Source of the DNA: Alcaligenaceae bacterium
Lineage (GTDB): Bacteria; Pseudomonadota; Gammaproteobacteria; Burkholderiales; Burkholderiaceae_B
Assembly: GCA_013416455.1 (NCBI GenBank)
Contig: JACCES010000001.1
Span: 496,001 to 560,000 of the forward strand
Direction of reading: 5' to 3'
Length of the DNA stretch: 64,000 nucleotides
Shown here: one piece after another, positions 21,036 through 29,954 of the stretch
Position numbering within the stretch: the stretch's first letter is position 1
How the letters are laid out: each line of letters begins with the position of its first letter
Notes under the pieces: model-generated
The model's input: the letters and a program-made list of their open reading frames with translations, nothing else
What the model was told of the DNA's origin: nothing
The model's database searches: none
Translations under genes and position numbers: made by a program

Positions 21036-21836
21036 TCAATGAGGAATTGCGCAAGTAATGCCCCCGTCAACCGGCAACACCGCTCCAGTAATGTATTTCG
21101 ATTCGTCCGATGCGAAGAAAATTGCAGCATGAGCGATATCCCATACATCGCCCATGCGCCGCATGGGCACAGACACAGACCGCGCGCTTCGCATCTTTTC
21201 CACGTCGCCGTCGTAAAACGGCAGAATGGATGTGTAAATGCGCGGGGAATCGATAAGCCCCGGCATGATGCAGTTGCAGCGAATATTGTCGGCGGCATGC
21301 TGAACCGCAACGGCCCGGGTCAAGTGATTCAAAGCGGCTTTCGATGCATGGTAGGCAATGAAAGGGTGGCCCGTCCATGCCACGCTCGCAATGGATGACA
21401 CATGCACGATGGCTCCCCCGCCTTGCCGCTGCATGACCGGAATGACGGCCTTGCATGCGGAATACGCCCCTTTGGCGTTGACATCCATCACACGGTCCCA
21501 CCCCTCTTCGTCGAGTTCGACCGGCCCGCCTCTGGCATTGATGCCCGCATTGTTGTGCAGGATGTCGATCCTGCCAAAAGTCTCGACCGCAATGTTTACT
21601 GCGCGCTGAACCTGTTCCAGGCTGGCCACATCGGCCACCAGATGAAGCGCACGCCTTCCTTCGCGCTCCACCAGTTCCGCCGTATTGGCTGCCGCATCTT
21701 CGTTAATGTCAACCGCAATGATATCCGCGCCCTCGCGCGCGAATGCCACGGCGGTGGCGTTCCCATTGCCCCACCCTTCCGTCAGACATCCCGCCCCAAG
21801 AACCAGCGCCACCTTATCCTTCAACCGCTCAGCCAT
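21036..21836 (-). CDS. Short-chain dehydrogenase/reductase with extended glycine loop
   Basis: A 266-residue SDR. The cofactor loop is GAGCLTEGWGNG (14-25), longer than the classical TGxxxGIG and like the SDR at 2639. NNAG at 96-99, Ser near 148, Tyr162 and Lys166 (YHASK) complete the site; VDGG is near the end. GGAG sits 8 nt before the ATG at 21836; the frame upstream to 21965 lacks a ribosome site. Last gene of the leftward operon that starts at 28965. Likely oxidises a hydroxy intermediate of that pathway. Confidence 0.9.
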   Translation of the reverse strand: MAERLKDKVALVLGAGCLTEGWGNGNATAVAFAREGADIIAVDINEDAAANTAELVEREGRRALHLVADVASLEQVQRAVNIAVETFGRIDILHNNAGINARGGPVELDEEGWDRVMDVNAKGAYSACKAVIPVMQRQGGGAIVHVSSIASVAWTGHPFIAYHASKAALNHLTRAVAVQHAADNIRCNCIMPGLIDSPRIYTSILPFYDGDVEKMRSARSVSVPMRRMGDVWDIAHAAIFFASDESKYITGAVLPVDGGITCAIPH

Positions 21837-21922
21837 GCATATCTCCACAGTCAATAGTTCCGGGGGATGGCACCGTGTCACGCACCGCGCGATCACGGCC
21901 CCCCTCCGCGACGCACGGACGC

Positions 21923-22915
21923 CTATTCGATCTTGGCTCCGGACGCTTCCACCACCTTGGCCCATCGATCCATTTCCTGCATTACGTAGGCATTGAAGCT
22001 CTGGGGGTCAGTGACGTCCGGAACGCCGCCCAGCGAAGCGACACGCTCCTGCAAGGCAGGGTCCGAGAAAACCGTCACCATCTGTTCATGAAGCTTCTGG
22101 ACGACCTCGGACGACATGCCCGCAGGCCCCATCAGCCCGAACCAGGACCGCACATCAAAACCCGGCACGGTTTCCGATATGGCAGGCAGATCGGGAAAGG
22201 CGGGACTGCGTTTCTCGCTGGTAACACCCAGCGCCCGTACGGTTCCAGCCCTGATCTGTTGGGCTGCGGCAGGCAGGTTGTCGAACATGAAATCAACGTG
22301 GCCGCCGAGAAGATCATTCATCGCCGGCGCCGCACCTTTGTATGGCACATGAAGGTATTTCACGCCGGTTTCCATCATGAACATCTCGCCCGCCAGATGC
22401 TGAGAAGTGCCATTGCCGGAGGATGCAAATACGAGCTTTCCGGGGTTTTCCTTGCAATACTCGATAAACTCCGCCACTGTATTGATATCGAGGGACTTCT
22501 TTACAATGAGTACATTGGGGATCGACAGCAGATGCGATATGAAGGTGAATTCCTTCACGCTGTCGTACGGCATATTCTTCACGAGCGCGGGGTTGATCGT
22601 GTGATTGATGGCCCCCAGCAGCAAGGTATAGCCATCGCCCTTCGCTCTCGCCACGTCGGCAGTTCCTATCGTTCCGCCGCCACCCGGCTTGTTATCGACG
22701 ATCATTCCCGCGGGCCAGTTCTCACTCACCTTCTGGGCCACCAGGCGCCCTATGATGTCCGTGGCTCCGCCAGCCGCCGCAGGTACGACCAGACGAATGG
22801 AGCGGCTGGGGTAATCGGACTGCGCCCAGGCTTTCGGAACCGCTGCATACGCAGCCATTGCGGAGCCCAGCCCCAGCATTTGGCGACGGGAAAATTTAAA
22901 GTTCTTATGTCTCAT
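21923..22915 (-). CDS. Bug family substrate-binding protein with twin-arginine-like signal
   Basis: A 330-residue periplasmic Bug protein. The N-terminus carries SRRQMLGLG (Arg10-Arg11) before a hydrophobic stretch and an AWA cleavage site near 32, which could direct Tat export. Core motifs are SIRLVVPAAAGGATDIIGRLVA, MIVDNKPGGGGTIG and HVPYKGAAPAMNDLLGGHVDFMFD. TGGAGG precedes the ATG. It sits between the SDR and the first CoA ligase of the operon. Ligand unknown. Confidence 0.92.
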   Translation of the reverse strand: MRHKNFKFSRRQMLGLGSAMAAYAAVPKAWAQSDYPSRSIRLVVPAAAGGATDIIGRLVAQKVSENWPAGMIVDNKPGGGGTIGTADVARAKGDGYTLLLGAINHTINPALVKNMPYDSVKEFTFISHLLSIPNVLIVKKSLDINTVAEFIEYCKENPGKLVFASSGNGTSQHLAGEMFMMETGVKYLHVPYKGAAPAMNDLLGGHVDFMFDNLPAAAQQIRAGTVRALGVTSEKRSPAFPDLPAISETVPGFDVRSWFGLMGPAGMSSEVVQKLHEQMVTVFSDPALQERVASLGGVPDVTDPQSFNAYVMQEMDRWAKVVEASGAKIE

Positions 22916-22985
22916 GTATCCTCCACTTCCATTGTCGAGGGAGCCCCGAACAGCTCATGGCGCCGCATGAACCGCCGGATTCGGA

Positions 22986-23004
22986 CAAGCCGGGATGCGG
23001 CTTG
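22986..23004. terminator. Hairpin CAAGCCG-GGATG-CGGCTTG between ligase and Bug genes
   Basis: A 7-bp perfect stem in the 175-bp gap inside the leftward operon. No T-tract follows on either strand, so partial termination or mRNA stabilisation are both possible. The stem resembles that of the larger hairpin at 40623. Confidence 0.4.
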
Positions 23005-23090
23005 CCGCTAGTGTTGTTCAGGGATTCCCACTTTCGAAACACATCGCAAACGTACGCAGGCTTGCAGCAAACGCCGGTTCTCAGCAGCCC

Positions 23091-24644
23091 CTATACTTTG
23101 CGATTCCGGTCTTTCCAGTATTCCTCCCTGATTTCCTTTTTCAGAACCTTCCCCACGGGACTGCGTGGCAGCACATCCCATGCTTCTATGGACTTGGGCG
23201 TCTTCATTGGCCCCAGACGCTCACGGCAGAAGGCCAGTATTTCATCGGGGTCCCAGTCAATGCCCGGCCGCAGTTCAATCACGGCTTTCACGGCCTCGCC
23301 CCATATATCGTGAGGCACACCGATCACCGCACAATCGGCTACGGCGGGATGGCCCCACAGAACCTGCTCGATTTCCCCGGGCAGAATATTGAACCCTCCG
23401 GAAATGATGATGTCCTTCATTCTGTCGACGATATAGAAATACCCGTCCTCATCGCGATAGCCCACGTCTCCGGTGTGCAGCCACCCCCCTCTCAATGCGT
23501 CTCTTGAGGCTTCGGGATTCTTGTAATAGCCTGCCGTCACCATGTCGCCGCGAACCACGATCTCGCCCTTTTGATTGGAGCCAAGGATCTCTCCGCCAGG
23601 ACCCATGATTTCCGCCCGAATGAAGGGCGAGGGCCGGCCACAGCTTGCCAGCCTTTTCAGCTTGCCCGTTTCGAGGGCCGTAGCATGATCGTCGGCGCTC
23701 ATGCACGTAACGATGAACGGCGCCTCGGCCTGCCCATAACACTGCACCATCACCGGTCCGAAGATATCAAGCGCTTCCTTCAGCCTGTCAACCGACATGG
23801 GGGCCGCGGAATACACGAAATACTTGAGCGAGCTGTAGTCATATTCACGCACCCGGGGCGATGAAAGCAGCCGGTATATCAGCGTGGGAGGCAGGAACAA
23901 CTGGGTCACCCGGTACTTTGCGATGGCCCCCAGGATATCGTCGGGCTGTGTCGACCCAAGAATGATATTGCTGCCCCCGTAAGCGAGTGTGCTGAACACG
24001 ACAGTGCCTGCGGCGTGGGTAAGCGGCGCCACGACCAGATGCACCGGTCGCCCAACCACGGGCATGGCCGCAAGCCAGTTGGCATAAAGCGTGGCATACA
24101 TTCTGTGCGTGAACAGCACGCCTTTCGACTGCCCGGTCGTACCGCCAGTTCCCTTGATTGCAACGACATCAGAAGGCTGGCCTTCCGCCAGGACGCACGT
24201 CTCTGACTGCCGCATCGCCCACTCTTCGAGTTCGGGCGCGCTCTCCAGGGCGGTATCGATACAAACGATGCCCTTGAGCTCGGGAAGCGCTGCGCATATG
24301 CGAGGGAGATCACCCGCAAAATCACTGTGAATGAACAAAAACCGGCAGTCGCCGCTGACCAGTATATTGATGTTCTCGTCAATGGCGTTACGAGCATTGA
24401 CGGGCATCCAGACCCCCCGGGAACGCACGGTTCCAAGCACAGCGACAAAACTGAGGATATGGTTGGGGCTGAGTAGCGCCACGTTCTCGCCAGTCTGTAT
24501 GCCGGCCGCGTGCAAGCCATTGGCGACGCGATGGGACAACGCAGATACTTCCGCATATGTCAGCGTGCGTCCGCCAGGCTCAATGAGGCACGCGGCGTCA
24601 CCGCCCATATCAAGTCCGCGCTCGAAAAGGTCTATCAAATGCAT
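23091..24644 (-). CDS. Acyl-CoA synthetase / AMP-dependent ligase (ligase 1)
   Basis: A 517-residue ANL-superfamily enzyme that should activate a carboxylic acid with ATP and CoA. Motifs: P-loop GTGGTTGQSKGVLFTH near 168-183, the hinge region GDVGYRDEDGYFYIVDRMKD, SGGFNILPGEIE, and the adenylation Lys in RSPVGKVLKKEI. GGAGACAAA precedes the start. It is a clear paralogue of the ligase at 26376 (equal length, similar throughout, e.g. PVNARN and FLFxHS segments), and the two bracket the thiolase-like/DUF35 pair. Confidence 0.93.
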   Translation of the reverse strand: MHLIDLFERGLDMGGDAACLIEPGGRTLTYAEVSALSHRVANGLHAAGIQTGENVALLSPNHILSFVAVLGTVRSRGVWMPVNARNAIDENINILVSGDCRFLFIHSDFAGDLPRICAALPELKGIVCIDTALESAPELEEWAMRQSETCVLAEGQPSDVVAIKGTGGTTGQSKGVLFTHRMYATLYANWLAAMPVVGRPVHLVVAPLTHAAGTVVFSTLAYGGSNIILGSTQPDDILGAIAKYRVTQLFLPPTLIYRLLSSPRVREYDYSSLKYFVYSAAPMSVDRLKEALDIFGPVMVQCYGQAEAPFIVTCMSADDHATALETGKLKRLASCGRPSPFIRAEIMGPGGEILGSNQKGEIVVRGDMVTAGYYKNPEASRDALRGGWLHTGDVGYRDEDGYFYIVDRMKDIIISGGFNILPGEIEQVLWGHPAVADCAVIGVPHDIWGEAVKAVIELRPGIDWDPDEILAFCRERLGPMKTPKSIEAWDVLPRSPVGKVLKKEIREEYWKDRNRKV

Positions 24645-24715
24645 TTTGTCTCCACTGTCCGCTTCGGGTCCGGCCCAGCTTCACATCATCCGATATGCAA
24701 GATTCCCGCCGGCAG

Positions 24716-25099
24716 CTATATAGGGTGAAAAACAGGAAGCTTGCGGTCGGACCCACCGATATAATCGAAGCCGACTTTCACTCGGGCGCCGATCCCTGCT
24801 TGGGAAAAATCAGGCGTGACTATATTGGTAAGCATGACCGGACCTTCATCAAGCTCAACAGCGGCCACAATGTAGGGCTCCTTGGCGCGCCGCATCAGAG
24901 TTGATGCATAGATGGTCCCTTCGCCGGCGGCGTCCTTCCATGTCAGGCCGAAACCATGGCAGTGCGGGCAGAAAGGCCGCGGATACCAATGGGATTTTCC
25001 GCAATCGCCGCATAAAGGCAGCAAGAGCCTGCCACTTTCGGCGGCTTCCCAAAAAGGTTTTGAATGAGGGTGAAACGCCAGAACGGTTTCCAGTTTCAT
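24716..25099 (-). CDS. DUF35 / Zn-ribbon OB-fold acyl-CoA-associated protein
   Basis: A 127-residue protein with an N-terminal zinc ribbon (Cys30, Cys33, Cys44, Cys47 in CGDCG...CPHC) followed by an OB-fold (IYASTLMRR...VAAVELDEGPVMLTNIV). These proteins form complexes with thiolase-like partners and supply an acyl-CoA-binding surface; in steroid side-chain degradation such a pair (ChsH2-type domain with Ltp2) is a retro-aldolase. It follows the thiolase-like gene with a single base between stop and start, a strong sign of partnership. Confidence 0.88.
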   Translation of the reverse strand: MKLETVLAFHPHSKPFWEAAESGRLLLPLCGDCGKSHWYPRPFCPHCHGFGLTWKDAAGEGTIYASTLMRRAKEPYIVAAVELDEGPVMLTNIVTPDFSQAGIGARVKVGFDYIGGSDRKLPVFHPI

Positions 25100-25100
25100 C

Positions 25101-26270
25101 TCACTCCCTCCCGAGTATCACCGTGGCATGGCCATGCCCCGAGCCAATGACGTTCCCCGGCCCGCATGCCAGTGCGATATCGCAACCGGGAACCTGCACC
25201 TTGGGGTGGGCCGTGCCCCTCAACTGCCTGACGGCCTCAATAACCTTGGTCACACCACCGCGGTTCTGAGGATGGTTGTTGCACAAACCACCGCCATCGG
25301 TGTTCCAGGGAAGCGTTCCCGCACCCGAGATAAGATTGCCGTCTTGCACGAATCGCCCGCCTTCGCCTTTGGCGCAGAAACCAAGATCTTCAAGCTGGGC
25401 CAGTACCATGATGGTGAAGTTGTCGTACACCGACGCGTATTTGATGTCCTGATGAGACACCCCGGCCTCTGCAAAGGCTATGGGGCCTGAAACGACGGCA
25501 CCTGTAGTAACGTAATCGGGCCAGCCGCCCTTCTGGGTATAGATGGTTTCCCCACAGCCCAGGACCGGAATGACTGGAACGTTCAGGCTCCTGGCAATGG
25601 ACTCGTTGGTCAGCACCAGAGCCCCACCCCCATCGCTGATCACGCAGCAATCGAGCCGGCGCAGGGGATCGGAAATCACAGGGGAATTGATAACATCGTC
25701 TACCGTTACTACATCCCTGTACATGGCATGTTCGTTGTACTGAGCATGAGTGGATGCTGCAACACGCACCCAGGCAAGCTGTTCCGGTGTGGTGCCGTAC
25801 TGGTGCATATGACGGGCGGCCATCATTCCGTACTGCGTAACAATGACATTCCGATAAGGAGCCTCCCAGGGCCCATCCGGCCTGTCGAGTTCGACCGCGC
25901 GAGGCGCCGTACCCGTTGCCATGCCTTGGCTGCGCGGGCGACCCGCGAGCGTGATCAGCGCCACCTGGCATTTGCCGGCGGCAATGGCCTGGGCGGCATG
26001 GGCGACATGTATGAGATAAGAACAGCCACCAGTATCCGTGGCATCGATATGCTTCAGGTTCAGATTCAGGTAATCAACCAGCCAGCTCGCATTTTCTCCC
26101 GGAGCATCGCGAGCGCCAAAAAAACCATCGACATCCTTGATGCTCAAACCGGCATCCGCCAATGCGCCGAGCGCACATTCGGCATGCAGCTGCGCAGTGG
26201 ATTTATCCGGTGCGTACCGGGTGGGGTGCTCAAATGCCCCCACCACAAATGCCTTTCTTTTGATGCTCAA
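25101..26270 (-). CDS. Thiolase-like / lipid-transfer-type protein (cysteines kept)
   Basis: A 389-residue thiolase-fold protein of the SCP2/acetyl-CoA acetyltransferase-like group. Positions matching the thiolase catalytic set are Cys83 (DTGGCSYL), His333 (CNNHPQN) and Cys369 (LACGPG). Start is TTG at 26270 with GAGGG 7 nt upstream; no in-frame ATG gives a full N terminus. Paired with the DUF35 gene just downstream. Acyl transfer, thiolysis or retro-aldol cleavage are possible. Its counterpart at 44298 lacks both cysteines. Confidence 0.87.
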   Translation of the reverse strand: MSIKRKAFVVGAFEHPTRYAPDKSTAQLHAECALGALADAGLSIKDVDGFFGARDAPGENASWLVDYLNLNLKHIDATDTGGCSYLIHVAHAAQAIAAGKCQVALITLAGRPRSQGMATGTAPRAVELDRPDGPWEAPYRNVIVTQYGMMAARHMHQYGTTPEQLAWVRVAASTHAQYNEHAMYRDVVTVDDVINSPVISDPLRRLDCCVISDGGGALVLTNESIARSLNVPVIPVLGCGETIYTQKGGWPDYVTTGAVVSGPIAFAEAGVSHQDIKYASVYDNFTIMVLAQLEDLGFCAKGEGGRFVQDGNLISGAGTLPWNTDGGGLCNNHPQNRGGVTKVIEAVRQLRGTAHPKVQVPGCDIALACGPGNVIGSGHGHATVILGRE

Positions 26271-26375
26271 TGTCTTACCCTCGCATTGTTACCTGCCGCG
26301 CAACCGTTTCAAACTGAAAAATCGGGCACCACGGTGCTGTCGGCCCTGATATCGGTGAAGTATGTCCGCCATGAT

Positions 26376-27929
26376 TCAAACCGACCGCTGCAGGCCCTGC
26401 CAGAAACGGTCACGGACCTCCCGCTTCAATACCTTGCCCACCTGACTGCGCGGCAATGTTTCCCATATTTCCATGGATTTAGGAAGCTTGAAGCCGCTCA
26501 GCCGTTCGCGGCAATGTTGCATTAGCGCATCCACTGTTTCCGATGTACCCGGACGCAGTTCAACCACCGCCTTCACCGCTTCACCCCAGTCATTGTCTGG
26601 GATCCCGACAACCGCACAGTCCTGAACGGCGGGATGCGACCACAGCACCTGTTCAATTTCGCTGGGATAAATATTGAAGCCGCCAGATATGATCATGTCC
26701 TTCTTGCGATCGACGATATAGAAATAGCCTTCGTCGTCGCGATAACCGATGTCTCCGGTATGAAGCCAGCCTCCCGCCAGTGCTTCCTTCGTCGCCACCG
26801 GATTCTTGTAGTAGCCCTTCATGACCAGATCACCGCGAACGACGATCTCCCCACGAACGTGCGGCCCGCAAATGTTGCCGTCATCGTCAATGATCTCGAC
26901 CTGTGCAAAGGGAGACGCCCGCCCGCAGCTGGCAAGGCGCTCAAAAACACCTGTTTCAATCGCCCGCTGGTGATCGTATGACGTAAGGCAAGTGCAAAAG
27001 AACGGCGCTTCGGCCTGCCCATATCCCTGGACCATCACCATGCCAAAGGCCGCGATGGCGCGCCGCAGTTTCTCGGTCGACATGGGCGCTGCGGAATAGA
27101 TGAAATGCCGCAGAGAACTGTAGTCATAGCGGCCAAGATGCGGATGATCCAGAAGGCGATAAATGAGTGTGGGCGGCAAAAACAGCAGCGATACTTTATA
27201 GCGCTCGATCGCCGCCAGAATATCTGCCGGATCAGTGCTGTTGAGAACGATGGTGCATCCGCCATAGGCAAGTGTCGGAAAACACACGGCCCCAGCGGCA
27301 TGGGTCAAGGGCGCAACCGCCAAGTGTACGGGTGGATGCGTCAATGGCATGTTGGCCAGGAAGTTCGCGATCAAGGTCTGATATACACGGTGAGTCACCA
27401 GCACCCCCTTGGGAATGCCCGTCGTACCTCCTGTACCCCGGATCGCGACCACATCGTCGGACGCCTGTTCGACTGCCAGCCTGCGGCTGTCCTGAAGGGC
27501 GGCCCAAGCCTTGAGCGAAGGGGCACCCGCAAGATCGGTGTCAATACAGACCACTTGCTTCAACTTGGGAAGAGACGCCCGCAACTCGTCCAATTCCGCC
27601 GCATGCGCACTGTGCACGAACAAAAATTCACAATCGCCGTTCTTCAGTATATGAATGTTTTCTGCCAGAGAATTGCGCGCATTGACAGGCAGCCAGATAC
27701 TGGCGGAACGCACGATGCCCAGTACGGCAGCCATCGTGAGCAGATGATTCGGACCCAACATGCCGACGTTGGATTCCTTGCCCAGCCCCGCCTCCCGCAA
27801 CCCATTGGCAATACGCCAAGTAAATTCATCACATTGCCGATACGACAGGCTTCCACCGTCAGGGGACATAAAGCAGGGCGCATCTGGATCCAGACGCAGA
27901 CCTCTGTCAAAAAAATCAATGAGTCGCAT
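26376..27929 (-). CDS. Acyl-CoA synthetase / AMP-dependent ligase (ligase 2)
   Basis: A 517-residue ANL enzyme, paralogue of the ligase at 23091. It has P-loop GTGGTTGIPKGVLVTH, GDIGYRDDEGYFYIVDRKKD, SGGFNIYPSEIE and the adenylation Lys in RSQVGKVLKREV. The ATG at 27929 gives the same length as ligase 1; a TTG three codons earlier is possible. First enzyme gene after the Bug protein at 27970, from which it is separated by 40 nt. Probably activates the acid captured by that binding protein. Confidence 0.93.
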   Translation of the reverse strand: MRLIDFFDRGLRLDPDAPCFMSPDGGSLSYRQCDEFTWRIANGLREAGLGKESNVGMLGPNHLLTMAAVLGIVRSASIWLPVNARNSLAENIHILKNGDCEFLFVHSAHAAELDELRASLPKLKQVVCIDTDLAGAPSLKAWAALQDSRRLAVEQASDDVVAIRGTGGTTGIPKGVLVTHRVYQTLIANFLANMPLTHPPVHLAVAPLTHAAGAVCFPTLAYGGCTIVLNSTDPADILAAIERYKVSLLFLPPTLIYRLLDHPHLGRYDYSSLRHFIYSAAPMSTEKLRRAIAAFGMVMVQGYGQAEAPFFCTCLTSYDHQRAIETGVFERLASCGRASPFAQVEIIDDDGNICGPHVRGEIVVRGDLVMKGYYKNPVATKEALAGGWLHTGDIGYRDDEGYFYIVDRKKDMIISGGFNIYPSEIEQVLWSHPAVQDCAVVGIPDNDWGEAVKAVVELRPGTSETVDALMQHCRERLSGFKLPKSMEIWETLPRSQVGKVLKREVRDRFWQGLQRSV

Positions 27930-27969
27930 GATATTCAACCGCTCGCTTCTTGAGGACAGGGCCTTAGCC

Positions 27970-28965
27970 TCAATTGGCTTTTAGATTGGCGTCGCTGATG
28001 ACCTTCCCCCAGCGCTCCATTTCCCGGCGTAGATACTGGTCGGCTTCCTGGGGTGTACCGGTATAGGGGTCGGCACCCAGCTTCAGCAGATGGTTGCGCA
28101 CCTCGGGCTTCGCCATGGCGTCCACGACTGCCTTGTTCAATACATTGATGACTTCCGCCGGAGTACCCGCAGGTGCGAAGATGCAATACCAGGGCGAGAC
28201 ATCAAAGCCCGGCAAGCCGGACTCAGCAACGGTGGGAATATCGGGGACCACAGCCGATCGTTCGGCACTGGTTACCGCGAGCGCCTTCAGCCTTCCGGCC
28301 TCGACCAGGGGAAGCGCCGTTACTATGCTGTCGAACATCATATTGACACGCCCGGCGACCAGATCCGCCTCTGCGGGCGCCACGCCTTTGTAAGGAACGT
28401 GCATCAGATCAAGGCCGGCCATCGACTTGAACTGCTCGCCCGACAGGTGTACGGAGGTGCCGACGCCAGAGGAAGCGAAGCTCAGCTCACCCGGTCTCGC
28501 TTTAGCAGCTTGCATTACATCTTCGACCGAACCGAGGGGAGAATTTGCCGGCACCACCAGGATATTGGGAGTGATCGCCACCATCGATACCGGCGCGAGG
28601 TCGCGCAGCTGATCGTAAGGCAGGTCCTTGTATAGCGACGCGTTGATAGCATGGTTGATGGCGCCCATGATCAAGGTATAGCCATCAGGCTCGGCGCGCG
28701 CCGCTTGCCCCGCGGCCACACTGCCCCCGGCGCCCAGCCTGTTTTCCACCACGACTGGCTGCCCGAGAGCATCGGACATTTCCTTGGCCACCAGCCTTGC
28801 CAGGAGGTCGGTAGTTCCCCCGGCCGAGAACCCAACCAGCATGCGCAACGGTTTGGCCGGATAGTCAGCAGCCGCCACACCGGGAGCGGTGAACCCCCAA
28901 AGTGCGCTGCATATCAATCCGAGAGTGATCCGGCGACGCATCGACCGCAACTTCGAAACTGCCAT
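27970..28965 (-). CDS. Bug family substrate-binding protein, first gene of the GntR-linked operon
   Basis: A 331-residue periplasmic binding protein with a basic N-terminus, hydrophobic core and an Ala-rich cleavage site near 33-34. It shows PLRMLVGFSAGGTTDLLARLVA, VVVENRLGAGGSVA and HVPYKGVAPAEADLVAGRVNMMFD. GGAGGGAGACAAC precedes the ATG. A strong promoter lies 65-95 nt upstream, so this is the promoter-proximal gene of an operon running to 21036. Confidence 0.92.
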   Translation of the reverse strand: MAVSKLRSMRRRITLGLICSALWGFTAPGVAAADYPAKPLRMLVGFSAGGTTDLLARLVAKEMSDALGQPVVVENRLGAGGSVAAGQAARAEPDGYTLIMGAINHAINASLYKDLPYDQLRDLAPVSMVAITPNILVVPANSPLGSVEDVMQAAKARPGELSFASSGVGTSVHLSGEQFKSMAGLDLMHVPYKGVAPAEADLVAGRVNMMFDSIVTALPLVEAGRLKALAVTSAERSAVVPDIPTVAESGLPGFDVSPWYCIFAPAGTPAEVINVLNKAVVDAMAKPEVRNHLLKLGADPYTGTPQEADQYLRREMERWGKVISDANLKAN

Positions 28966-29029
28966 GTTGTCTCCCTCTTCCTCGTGGGCTGTCGACCCTT
29001 GGTTTTATTGCGTTTCCATGTACGAACAA

Positions 29030-29058
29030 ATACTATAGCGACAGAGATTCATTGTCAA
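29030..29058 (-). promoter_or_regulatory. Sigma-70 promoter for the Bug/ligase operon
   Basis: On the minus strand a perfect TTGACA (29058-29053) is followed after exactly 17 nt by TAGTAT (29035-29030). The Bug gene start lies 65 nt further on. This is the best core promoter seen in the window. Confidence 0.7.
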
Positions 29059-29074
29059 CGTCGTGACGCGACAA
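29052..29074. promoter_or_regulatory. Candidate GntR operator over the -35 box
   Basis: TTGTC-aac-GTC-gt-GAC-gc-GACAA is a near-perfect palindrome, off by one spacer base, which covers the TTGACA box of the Bug operon promoter. It lies just after the stop of the GntR gene. Repression by steric block is the simplest reading, inferred from position only. Confidence 0.5.
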
Positions 29075-29094
29075 AGTTCAGTTGAGAGACAGGA

Positions 29095-29865
29095 TCAGGC
29101 CTGCGTTTCGCGACGAAATCGCGCCGTATAGCTGAAGGTATGGCCTGGGTAAATCACCCTTCCCAGCACAACCACCCGGTCACCAGGGCCTAGAAAGCGC
29201 CGGCGGACTTCCAACGCGGGAGCTCCCTCTTCCAGCCCAAGTGCCGCTGCCGTAGCCGCGTCGGCGGCAACCGCCAGAATTTCCTGATGGACTTCATCAA
29301 TGATTTCACCGTAGTGCTCTTCCAGCACTACGTAAATGGCACTCTTCAGCTCACGTAAATGCTTCTCTATGCCAGGATAAGCGGCACGTATGAAAAGTTC
29401 GCTGATGGCGACGGCGGCAGCATCACCGCGCCGCGTGCGCTTGCCCGTCAAGCGCAGCCAGTGCGTCCCATGCCGGCACGCCAGGAGTTCAAGCAGTGGT
29501 CCCGTGGCTGTGACCTGTTCAATATGGTCAATGGTGAGCGGGACATCCCGCGCATACTCCGAGATATCGGCGAGCGATCCCATTTGATAGGAATAGTTGC
29601 TGCCTTCAGGTCTTTTGTGTACCCGGGTTCCCCTGCCCGGGTGACGCGAGACAACGCCCGCATCCGCCAGCCGGCGCAATGCTTCCCGCACTGTCTGCCG
29701 GCTGACGCCGTACATTTCGCTCAATTGCGGCTCGGTCGGCAGAAGTGTACCGGGGGGATACTTTCCGCCGGAGATACAGTCGGCAAGGTCTTTCGCTACC
29801 ATCGCGTAACGAGGTGTCGAGCGCTTCGCTGCTTTCTTCTTGTCAGGGGCGGGCAAACCGTGCAT
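29095..29865 (-). CDS. GntR family regulator with UTRA effector domain
   Basis: A 256-residue regulator: winged helix-turn-helix at about 18-85 (GKYPPGTLLPTEPQLSEMYGVSRQ, then TVREALRRLADAGVVSRHPGRGTRV) and a HutC/FarR-type UTRA effector domain. The AGGAG sits too close to the ATG at 29865, so the precise start is uncertain. It lies upstream of, and co-directional with, the Bug/ligase/thiolase operon, and downstream of the PaaG-like crotonase. It probably represses the operon until a pathway acid or CoA ester is present. Confidence 0.92.
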   Translation of the reverse strand: MHGLPAPDKKKAAKRSTPRYAMVAKDLADCISGGKYPPGTLLPTEPQLSEMYGVSRQTVREALRRLADAGVVSRHPGRGTRVHKRPEGSNYSYQMGSLADISEYARDVPLTIDHIEQVTATGPLLELLACRHGTHWLRLTGKRTRRGDAAAVAISELFIRAAYPGIEKHLRELKSAIYVVLEEHYGEIIDEVHQEILAVAADAATAAALGLEEGAPALEVRRRFLGPGDRVVVLGRVIYPGHTFSYTARFRRETQA

Positions 29866-29954
29866 CTCCTACTATCTGCAATAGCCGGTATTTTACGATG
29901 CCGCGCCGAGGCGCCCGCCACTGGCGACAAATTGGTCGCCAGCTGCGCGTTGAC

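Noticed and set aside
20975-21045. Fragment reading TPPEWFSFP, similar to an APS kinase/sulfurylase linker
   Set aside because: Only a few residues match before a stop, with no neighbouring sulphur genes; too short to annotate.
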